Origin: Plantago elongata
Taxonomy: Eukaryota; Streptophyta; Magnoliopsida; Lamiales; Plantaginaceae
Direction of reading: 5' to 3'
Assembly: GCA_036897095.1 (NCBI GenBank)
Contig: JAYMSP010001616.1
Location: forward strand, 1-30,353
DNA length: 30,353 bases
This document shows, piece after piece, positions 1 through 9,512 of this stretch (positions within the stretch are counted from its first letter, which is position 1; each line of letters opens with the position of its first letter). Under the pieces are notes generated by a model. It saw only the letters and a list, made by a program, of their open reading frames with translations. It was not told where the DNA came from and did no database searches. Made by a program: the position numbers and the translations under genes.

Positions 1-170
1 CAGGAGTTGTCTGTGCTAGTATTGAACTAGCTGTTGAATATGGTTGAAAATGGGTGAACAGTATAGCCATTTAAATTGTGCCCATTTGAATTGGCATCCA
101 AACACAAAAGATACAATCAGCCATCTAAATAGCCATTTGAATTGGCATCCAAACAGCCACTAAATTTACA
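1..170. mobile_element. MITE remnant with repeated AGCCATTT..TGGCATCCAAACA motif
   Basis: The motif GCCCATTTGAATTGGCATCC followed by AAACAC recurs about 50 bases later as AGCCATTTGAATTGGCATCC followed by AAACAG. The same CATCCAAA / CAATCAGCC vocabulary appears at the right end of the element near 1190 and at both ends of the element at 15696-15853. The left end is cut off by the window edge, so boundaries and duplication cannot be shown. Confidence 0.4.
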
Positions 171-1403
171 TTCCAATTTTTTCTTTAGGAGTATACACTT
201 GAACCTTTTAATTTATTGTCATCTAACACAAAGTTTAAACGGTATTAATTCTCTATTAGTTTTATTTTCAAATTACACTAAAACATTTGCAGAAATTTAC
301 ACTCATTACCGAAACTTTTACAAAAAATTGCACTTGATGTCGATTTCTTTTCCTATAATGAAAAAGTTCATAATATTCATTTAGTTTTCATGATATTTCA
401 AATTGTTATTTTTCAAGTAATAATGAGTTTGTTTTTTCTTTCAATTTGGACATTTACCTTGTTTATGTTTGTTAGCATGTATAGTAACATATGTTGATCA
501 TGTTTATCATAAATGGACTCATCAAATATGTAGCTAGTAAGTCCAAATTAAATTTCAAACACATTTCCTATCATTTTGTTGGTAAAAAATAAAAAAGTAA
601 TTTTGACAAATAATATAGCATCTAAAACATATTTGTGCTTCAAAGTACAAAGTAACGTACAATAACCAACAAAAAAACTACCATGTCACAAATAATTATG
701 TCAAATATTATGTTATTGGAGATTTTAGATGACAATCAAATTACAATTATCATCAATCTATAAGATTTGTTAAGAATTGCAAAAAATATATATATATTCA
801 CCATGCATGTAATAAACCTGAAAAAAAATGTGATATACACAGATAGGGAAGAGGGAGATTAATCATGACTCATCCTTGACCTCTAACGCGTTTAAAACCA
901 AAACTGCAATTAAATATATAACAATGATTGGCATGCGACTTAAATGCGACTTAAATGTTCCGATTTAAATGCATGAATAGTGATCGGAATTGTAGTGGGA
1001 TTGTTAAAATTGTGTTTGGTATAGAATTGTAATTGGATAGGGTATTATAGGTTTGTTATATAGGTGGAGAAAAATGTTGCTACTGTATAGCCATTTCGAT
1101 ATTCGGCATTTAAATGCCATAACAAACACAAAATCCCCGAGTAACATCCAAACGGGCATTTGGATGCTACTCCAATCAGCCCCCATATTTTCTGTAAAAT
1201 TTCATTCTAGGAAAAGGTTCAGGTAGCGAGTGCAAGTTTTTATGCAAGGTTTCGGTAACGCGTGTAAATTTCTGTAAAAGTTTTTGTGTAATTTGAAAAT
1301 AAAACTAACAGAGAGTTAACGCCGTCTATTTCGTGTGTTGACTAGTTCTGTTGACTAACGTTCAAGTGCCGACTCCCAAAAAAAAGGTTCAGGTGTAAAT
1401 TTA
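161..1403. repeat. Inverted pair of a dispersed repeat, about 205 bp each
   Basis: The segment 161-364 matches the reverse complement of 1198-1403. Shared anchors include TAGTTTTATTTTCAAATTAC, AGAAATTTACAC, a GTTACCGAAAC/ATTACCGAAAC block and TTTTCCTA(G/T)AATGAAA. By eye identity is about three in four, with insertions. The copies face each other across about 830 bp of unrelated AT-rich DNA. They could be the two ends of one decayed element or two independent insertions of the same repeat. Confidence 0.6.
960..1195. mobile_element. Small decayed MITE-like element(s)
   Basis: The right end reads GGATGCTACTCCAATCAGCC, whose reverse complement GGCTGATTGGAGTAGCATCC is a typical MITE terminus. 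A smaller foldback lies inside at about 1011-1133, beginning TTGTGTTTGGTATAGAATT and ending with the complement-like ATGCCATAACAAACACAA. This may be one insertion nested in another. The left end and target-site duplication are not clear, so the superfamily is not assigned. Confidence 0.4.
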
Positions 1404-2625
1404 AAATGGGCAAAAAGTTTTTAGTGAAAAAAAGAATTTACCCGCATTAATTGTGATGCATCATCTCGCTATTTTTGGTAAATTTTGTTTAATAAGATTA
1501 TATTTTCTTCAACTATAATTTTTTATACTAACCTGAATAAACTTGAATTGAACTCGAAGGCAAGTGTATTGAGGGCAGGGCTATAGCACCACTCTTTATT
1601 AATTTTTTTTATGTAAAATTTGTACATAGACCTACCAAATATATAATTAAGATAATATAAATAGGATAATTTTAATATAATGTAGCTATATATTAATAAA
1701 TTTATAAATATTTTACTTTTTAAACATTTTAATTTGTTAATATTTGCAAATATGAATAATAATTTTCAATTTAACACTGATTAAACTTAATTGTAAGCTT
1801 CCATTATTTTGAGGGAAAATAGGGTAAAGGAAAAAGAATAAGGGAAAATCCTATTTTTCATCATTTGGTTGAAATTAAAAAATTCTGAAAAATCTTCTTC
1901 CATATCCAAACCAAATCTATGCAATCAAATTTGCATATTCCGTTCAAAATAAAATCTTCAGCATTAATAAAGGAACTGATTATTTTTTAGGAAAATTAAT
2001 TTTTCTAAAAATTCTTATTTTCCTTTATCTTTCTATTTGCCATTAATACAATTTAATTATAATGAGCTGATTTAAATGAAACTAAAGATATAAACATTAC
2101 TTATATTTTTCAATACCCAATTCTTTTTCCGGATCTTCTTGCGGCTCAGAATTGTCAGAATTTTGGAATCTAAATCGGGGCCCAGCGGTTTCATGATCCG
2201 GAACGGGTATTTCTATTTCGTTTCTCTTTTCCAGTTAAAAACCACTATTACAAATTTGAACACTAGCACCAGCAATTTTCATGTATGAACACTAGCACTA
2301 GCAATATTCTTCAATAACCAGTCATAGTTCCATCCGAGTATGACACATATCAAAGTATTCCAGCAAGAAACTCTGCTCTAATTATTCAGACCTGTGAACA
2401 TGCTACTACATCTAAAGCAGGAAGAAGAAAGAATCTCTATATTAGTAGTAATTCCAGAGCAACAGAACAAGAATGTCTTTAAGACAAAGACAAACTAGTG
2501 TGATGTCAGTATATATTATAGTCACTCAGGCACTCTTCCAGGGCCAGCATCAGTTGCGAAATAAAAAGCAGCACGCACTCGTCTGTCTGAGGTAGGGTAT
2601 TATCGGAACTAAACCTCTCCATATT

Positions 2626-5600
2626 TCACCAATGGTACTTAGCAGCAAGAAGAACTTCCTCGTAATTCTGGGCGGCGTTATCCCAACTCAAATCCTGTTC
2701 CATCCCACGTCTTTGAAGCCCCTCCCAGCTCTGCTTATACTCACGATATGTTAATAGACAGTTCCCTAGTGCGTGTATAAGCTCATTGGCATCGGCCCTA
2801 GAGAAAGTCCATCCGAGCCCGGTCTCCTCGAAAGGGTTAAACTGCTGGACTGTGTCTCTCAACCCTCCAACCGCATGAACAACTGGAATAGTCCCATAGC
2901 GCATAGCGTAAAGCTGGTTAAGCCCACAAGGCTCAAATCTAGATGGCATTAGTAATATATCAGCACCAGCCGTTATGCGATGTGCAGTCTTAACAGAAAA
3001 CCCGACCCAGCCTCTAACCTTTTCCTTATAGTCTCCCTCAAACTTTCTAAGCAGATCTTCCAAATCGGCTCGGCCTGTTCCCAACATGACGAGTTGCACG
3101 TCCTGGCTCATCATCCACGGGACAGCTTCAGCTATCAAGTCAACACCCTTTTGGTAATCGAGCCGGCCAATAAACCCAATTAGCGGAACGTCATCACGCA
3201 CCGGCAAGCCAAGCTCCTTTTGCAAAGCTGCTTTGCACTGAGCCTTGCCGGTTTTAAGGGACTCAATCGAGTAGTTAACATACCCCTCAGACTGGAGGAA
3301 GACATCTAGCTCAGGGGTCCAATCTTTTGTATCGATTCCGTTCACAATTCCGCGAAATTTCCAATCATTCTCGTTTATGATTCCATGTAAGCCCCACCCA
3401 CCTTCAGAAGTTTTTAGCTCCCAAGAGTAACCATGACTAACGGTGACAATGCGATCAGCCATTTTTATACCTGCGGCAAAGATGTTGAGGTGCTCACCCC
3501 CGACTGGATCATAGAACCTGAAAAGGTCCACATAGTGTGGTGGAAGATCTACGATCGGGAAGTCGGCAACTGGACCGCGGCCCTGGATGGTTTTTAGAAG
3601 GCAGAAAATAAAACAGTAACTTAATATTCCACTACTTGTAAATATTGAAAAGAAATAAATAGGGATGATAGCATCATGGTATTTATGCAACTCGAAGCAC
3701 ACCTGCCTGTTTTTCGGAAACTGTACATCAGATGTGTGAACTAAAACTACTGTGGTTTTGGTGCTTAGTTTTGAAAAGAATGTGAGGTTTGGAAAAAAAA
3801 CACTTGTATATTTGGTGCAAGTGACAGTATGGCACAAGCTATACATGCATCTTCCACGAGTAATATAATCAACGCACAAATCCCCTCGGTTTGATGTGCA
3901 GGAGCAGGACTTGAGTTCGGATTTTCATATGTCCAATCTATGGATAAAATTTACCTTCTCCAGAAGAAAATGAACAAAATCCAATACGGCTCAAACTTGA
4001 TGCAAAGAACTAAGAATATCAATGAGCAAAATCATAATCAGGCATAATTGGATAACGAGTTTACAGATGATGTGATCTTCAGTAAAACTGCCCAACTTTG
4101 GTTTGCATACATGGTAAAGGTCAAGATTCACATTGATGCTTTTAGCACATAAATATGGTGTTAAAGTGATCCATAATATACGAACTCGCCAGGATGTTTT
4201 GTACTATATAGTAATGCTGCACACAAATTCTTAAGCAATGGCCATGAAAAAGAACTAAAAATGCACTTGGAACACACCTGATGAGCTACATTATGAATAA
4301 CCAGGACAGATCTTGTATATTTCATTAATCCATTGTCCCGATAATATGCCTTGAGGTAGACTGGCAACAGGGCAGTGTGCCAGTCATTTGCAATGAAGAC
4401 CAAATTTCCATCTCCGTAGCAAATGCCACCACATGGAATGTACCAAGGTACCTGAAATTACCAATTCACATTAAAGCCCTCAAAGTACATAAACATGACT
4501 CAGTGTAACCATGGTGTTTCGTTGACAAGTCAACCACACTTTATGCAAAGCGGACCATATCAACACTCAGAACATTAGTGACAAACATCACTTACATTGA
4601 TACAAAACTCAGTTTAGTGAATACCTCAATTGCAGCTTTGCAGAACAAGACCATGCGCTTCAGAATATCCTGCAAAAGAGAACAAATGAAAAGACAAATT
4701 AACAAAGAGAAGATGCCAGGGTGGCTGGATAAAACTCGTAAGTATGCCCGAAAGCTTAAAGGAATCCCAAATCTACTATGAGTGGAAAGGTTTCTGCAGT
4801 ATTGATTAACCTTTAGAACTCAAGCTTAATGATCAGGAAATCCATCTTGCTTGATTATGAAAAGTTGTTTAAATTTCAACTCTTGTACACTTAACCAAGG
4901 AACTCGAAATTGGATACTAGAAACTAAGAAATTATGAGAAGGATGCAAAGCAGGTGCTGATGAAAAGATCCACTAAATACAAGTTTATTGTCCAGACTCC
5001 AGCAATTGCATATACATCGTAAGTCTAAAAGAATTTCTACGGTAGAAGTAGCCTGCAGAAAAACACTCTGTTCTTCCTGCAATTCGACCAAAAAATATAA
5101 ACATATATTTCTTACCTCCCGCTTTCCTCCATATATGTCGTTTCCTATGTGTCGAAACACAGGGCTGTCTATGAAAACGAAATCTACCCCATCAACGAAA
5201 GTCTGGAAGTAATTCACCTCTAGATCCTGCAAGATGCCATATGAATATGTAATGAAAATAGTAAATGATCATTTTAATTCATTTCAGAGCTGCTTACCTG
5301 ACCATCTACTTTATATCGCTTCCTAACCCCTGAATCTTGAGAGTCACCATATTCCCCATATCGAGGTGCGACGACCTAGCAGTCAAACAATTTATAAGTT
5401 ACAAGAAGTTGTTTGCCATTAGATCCATCAGTACCCAGATTAATACAGCCTTTTCAAATCCACCACTTTTGGCAACTTTACTTGGAATGAGCCCCAAATT
5501 CTTTGCACAGCACAAAAATGGTTGATCCTCAAAGACAAAAGAGAACTTTATTTTTTCACTTCGATTGCATTAAGGCAAAAAAATTACCATGACCCTATGT

Positions 5601-7453
5601 CCACGCCTGGCCAAAGCTTTAGGTAATGCACCAGCAACATCTCCAAGCCCACCTACGTAATAAAATTACGAATTAGGCTTAAGCAAATACGCAGTGTGTC
5701 CGCACAGAGGCACCCCACATAAATGTTCGTCTTCTATCTTCTTAGTTTAGATTGACTTGAGCACATTCTCATGGAAACAAAAGGATGGAGATTGTATCAC
5801 GTATAAAATATTTAGGCCTGTTAAAATATTGTGCAGGAAAAAATCTCCTACACTCAAACAAAGGTACCTGTTTTAGACCAAGGAGCACATTCGGCAGCAA
5901 CAAGTATCACGTTCATAACATCGACCCCAGCCAGTGGAGGGGGTTTTACATCTTCATCTCTGGATTCTAGCACCTCAAAATTTCCATTTATGGGAACTGG
6001 TTCCTTCAAGTCTTTCGGCTTCTCATTGCTCACCGAAGTTCTAATATCCGAGAGAGTAGGTTTATTAGCAGTGCTGTCTTTCAACTTTTCGCTCGGTTGT
6101 ACTTTCCCAGAAGTCACTGAGCCGGGTATTGTACTATTTACCTCATTGGCCAAACCTTTATTAGAAGAAGGTTCTTGGTTGGATATGACAGCGGAATTCC
6201 AAGGAACAGCGGGTACTTCCTTTGGTTGATCACCAGGAGAACTAAAAGATTTTGCAGGTTCTTCCTTTGGTTGAGCATCCACAGAACTAACAACTTTCGC
6301 CGGTTGATCAGCTTGTGGCTTTTCATCTATTGATGAATCATTACCAGCATGGTATTTAGTAGCTTCTGTTGCATCTGTGACAATACAAATAGAAGTAGGT
6401 GAAGCTAGATATTCAAAACCTTAGCTATAGTTGAATAAAGTCCTAACACAAAATCCCCTGCTGCTAGTATTTATTTATTTACATCATCACTATACCTTCA
6501 GCTGAAACAGCATCACGACTAGAAGTAGAGCCATTCATCTTCATAAAAGGCTGATCACCATCTTCTTGTTCCATTATACTGTTTTTAATTGATGAAACCA
6601 GCTTCTTTCTTTCAGCAATCTGCAATATCCAGTTTGATACAAACATGTCAATGTTACAAACTCACATATATGACTAGAATAAGTAGAAGCAACAAGATTG
6701 CCAACGTTACTTCCACAAAATGACTCAACTTTGTATGTAACCTGAAGAACCACCATAAGGTAATATGCATCCTACCAATTTCTGTCAACCCAAACAGACG
6801 AAATTGGAATGATTTAGCTCCAAAGATACTGACTGCATTATCAAATTAAGCTTTACTCCTAGCTTGCTACTAACAGATTCTTTAGAGTATCAGCATTATA
6901 AAAAAAGAACCGAAACAACAAAACAAGAATGCCATATCAGTTGATTACTGTACTCCATAAAGTGTCATCAATTACTAATGAAGAAACAAAATCTCTCAGA
7001 TTTACACTTGATCACCATTCATCATAAATAAATCAAAATTGGGCAAAAAGAGTTCCTTTTTCATAATATAAAACTGATTTGCAGAATAACCTGTTCCAAA
7101 AGGCCCCTTTGCATGTCAAGAACCTTTTTGCTCTTGTTAATGGTGGCCTGTAAAGCATCCTCTGGGGCATCACCAGTCTCACCTACAACACCACCCTCTC
7201 GCGTGGCTCCTACGCGCTTCACCTTCCATCTCCCAATCCTACTGCTGCAGCCACAGCAAGGAGACAGTCGGCTCAGAAGATCTTCAGTCAAATTCCTCGA
7301 AATCCGAGCCGAATTGCAATCAGAAAAATTCCCAATTTCTACACTGTTTCTCTGCCTAAATGCGAGTAAAGGGATCACGGGTCGATGACGATTTCCACTG
7401 CGAGCAAGTATAGAGCTGTCCACTCCAGTGGATAAGGAACCCATTGACGCCAT
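2626..7453 (-). CDS. SS2: Starch synthase II, plastidial (nine exons, complete)
   Basis: Soluble or granule-bound starch synthase that transfers glucose from ADP-glucose to the non-reducing end of alpha-1,4-glucans in plastids, mainly lengthening intermediate amylopectin chains (known for the SSII family). Exons in transcript order: 7453-7091, 6619-6496, 6374-5868, 5652-5588, 5375-5298, 5226-5116, 4669-4625, 4451-4278, 3582-2626. All introns are GT..AG, and the joined frame is open for 807 residues. Residues 1 to about 60 are Ser/Arg-rich and look like a transit peptide. About 120-310 is a low-complexity acidic, Pro/Lys/Glu-rich arm. The GT5 catalytic part runs from about 317 to the end. It shows the ADP-glucose-binding KTGGL (K330), [11 protein letters not shown] (626-636), EPCGLNQ (E706) and the C-terminal VGGLRDT (727-733), and ends in AAKYHW as SSII proteins do. 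The arm and the ending argue against SSI, SSIII or GBSS. The start MASMGS is the first Met of the open frame. Confidence 0.96.
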
Positions 7454-8394
7454 TTAACTGTTCGACGAAATGCCTGTTAGAGAAAGATTGGTTTTTTTCA
7501 CAAGATTTCAACTGAGTGAGTGATCCAAAAATTATGGAGTGACTGATGTATAGATAGTAGAGAGAATTGAGTGATCAATTGCCTTATGATCAGCAGTATT
7601 TGTACTGAGAGAGAAGAATTAGACCAAATGTGGAGCTTTTTATTTTGTTTTGTGTACAAGTGAAGGAATAGCCATGCCAAGATGATTTGGGATTCGAAGC
7701 AAGAATGTGTCAGGTCAGTAGATTTGTAGGATTGTATCCATTTCTACAGATAAATTATTATTTTAAAAAAAATACGAACCACGTAGTGTTATAATAAAAA
7801 TGTATTTTTCATTATATTTCACGTCAATTTTTCAGTATTAATTTTCTTTTCGTAGTCAAACAAAATAGAAGATTCTCAAATAATAATAGTTAACTGTAAA
7901 ATATAAACGTATGTAATGTTAATCTAGTGACTTCAAATGTAAGTCTCCTGTGAAGCTGTAATATTACATGTTAAGAATTAACTATTAATTACGATTTACA
8001 TATTTACTATGGCATTTTACTCCGATCTACCAGTCAACTAATATGATTTATGTGATAATCTAGCAGATCCAAGATTTAAGATAGGAGAATGTGCGGATTT
8101 GCAGTCCAAAATTGCTTAGGAGTAGGGTTTTTGAAGTATCTAACTAGTTGAGACTAGAGGTTGGGGGTAATCTGTTTTGTGTGGAGTTAATTTTTTTGTG
8201 AGGCTAGGATTGAGGAGCTGAGATTGCAATGGAGAAAGGTGACCACAAATTAAGTGCTTATGGATTTTCTTCTATATATAAGGTCTAAGATTTAAGTGAG
8301 TGGTTATTATAATTTGGCCCTACTCATTGTTGTCACCCATTTAGCACACTCACGATTTGAACGTGGAAATATGTAGTGAATTACAATTATCTTT

Positions 8395-8772
8395 ATTGTG
8401 ACTTTTCTTTTATATTTACCCCTAAATCACATTATCACATCAATTAAAATGAATGAATTGTAATCATCACTCTCATACTAATCAGTTATGAATAAATTTG
8501 TGTTGAACTTCAACTTACCAGACTAATTTCATCCTGATCAAGTACACGGTCTGTCTCTAAATCTAATGGCTATAATATCAATTGTGGTTTTTCTTTTATA
8601 TTTACCCCTAAATCACATTATCACGTCAATTAAAATGAATGGATTGTAAACCATCACTCTCATACTAATAGTTATGAATAAATTTGTGTGAGTGTTGAAC
8701 TTCAACTTACCAGGCTAATTTCATCCTGATCAAGTACACGGTCTGTCTCTAAATCTAATGACTATAATATCG
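8395..8772. repeat. Tandem duplication, two copies of about 186-192 bp
   Basis: Copy 1 (8395-8580) and copy 2 (8581-8772) follow each other directly. Both begin ATTGTG(A/G)(C/T)TTTTCTTTT and both contain ACCCCTAAATCACATTATCA, CATCACTCTCATACTAAT and CAAGTACACGGTCTGTCTCT, ending in ACTATAATATC or GCTATAATATC. The second copy carries a few small insertions, such as GAGTG before TTGAACTTC. The end of copy 2 runs into the left arm of the adjoining inverted repeat. Confidence 0.85.
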
Positions 8773-9223
8773 AGCAAGTGTATTATCAGATCAAAATTGA
8801 AGAGACAAATGTTCACCTATAGTCCGAAATGTTTAGACATTTATTCGTTTATTTTACCTAGTCCTGATTAAACATGGAATCCAATTAATAAATAATTTCA
8901 GATGCTAGGATTGCTCAACTTCAACTCACTAGGCTCTACTTCTATCTTTACCCAATTTGCTAATTGTTTGAATTGAGCCGTTGATACTTTAATCTTTCTA
9001 TCTTTTCCTATTTTGCAAGTCCTTTTGGGTAAAGATAGAAGTAGAGCCTAGTGAGTTAAAGTTGATCAATCCTAGCTTCTGAAATTATTTATTACTTGCA
9101 TTCCATATTTACATCCGAACTGGGTAAAATAAACAAATAAATATTTAAACATTTCGAACTATAGGTAAATATTTATCTCTTCAATTTTGATCTGATAATA
9201 CACTTGATCGATATTATAGTCAT
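8758..9223. repeat. Long inverted repeat (foldback), arms of about 199 bp, 69 bp spacer
   Basis: The left arm 8758-8955 and the right arm 9025-9223 are reverse complements with about 18 mismatches and one single-base gap by eye (about 90 percent). The outer ends are ATGACTATAATATCG and the inner ends CTTTACCCAA. A transcript through it would fold into one near-perfect hairpin with a 69-base loop. Most mismatches are transitions, and in nearly all of those the right arm carries the T or A. No ORF, A/B box or obvious short target-site duplication is seen. Confidence 0.85.
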
Positions 9224-9298
9224 AAGCTTTAAAGATGGAATGTATACTTGATACTTTAATCTTTCTATCTTTTCCCATTTTGCAAGTCCTTTTGAGCC
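8980..9298. repeat. Direct repeat of about 46-50 bp flanking the right arm
   Basis: TTGATACTTTAATCTTTCTA followed by TCTTTTCC(T/C)ATTTTGCAAG and TCCTTTT occurs at about 8982-9027, inside the spacer of the inverted repeat, and again at about 9248-9293, just beyond its right arm. A second short word, TTGAGCCGT, lies just before the first copy and just after the second. The right arm therefore sits between direct repeats. Confidence 0.75.
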
Positions 9299-9512
9299 GT
9301 CCATAGCCTTCTGTCATTAACTTTTACCACATACAGTAACTATGGTAATTCTCAATTCAATAGTCCAATAATTTATTCAGCTTCAATAGAAAAAATTTCA
9401 GCTGCTCGAAAATGAAGTACATTGCTGAGATTCGATTAAAAGTACAAACATGAGATCGAGCTACAACAAGTTTTACAAGTCACTGCGACTAAGCAGTGAA
9501 ATGGCATGTGTA

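Larger units (their letters stand above)
1..2625. other. Intergenic region downstream of starch synthase II
   Basis: AT-rich DNA with no supportable gene. It contains small transposon remnants at 1-170 and about 960-1195 and a pair of inverted repeat copies (161-364 and 1198-1403), listed separately. From about 1405 to 2500 I see only AT-rich sequence and homopolymer runs. A GC-richer patch at 2120-2200 shows no coding signal. The last 100-150 bases before 2626 are probably the 3' UTR of the starch synthase gene, whose stop codon is at 2626-2628. Confidence 0.6.
7454..9512. other. Intergenic region upstream of starch synthase II, downstream of AVT1-type gene
   Basis: This region must hold the starch synthase promoter at its low-coordinate end; I see no convincing TATA box in the first 200 bases above 7453. 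From about 7740 to 8390 the DNA is plain AT-rich sequence. From 8395 to about 9300 it is built from the tandem duplication, the long inverted repeat and the short direct repeats listed separately. The last 200 bases before 9513 probably include the AVT1-type gene's 3' UTR. Confidence 0.6.

Noticed and set aside
142-384. 80-codon plus-strand frame
   Set aside because: AT-driven Phe/Leu/Ile/Asn-rich peptide lying in one arm of a dispersed inverted repeat.
2980-3183. Plus-strand open frame inside starch synthase exon 9
   Set aside because: It is antisense to a well-conserved coding exon and has no recognisable content; it is a shadow of the real gene.
5831-6229. 132-codon plus-strand frame opposite starch synthase exon 3
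   Set aside because: It lies opposite the low-complexity arm of SS2; Ser/Thr/Phe-rich composition is the mirror of that coding strand.
8395-9300. CRISPR-like or satellite array
   Set aside because: Only two tandem copies and one inverted pair, with no regular spacer pattern; the organism is a plant.
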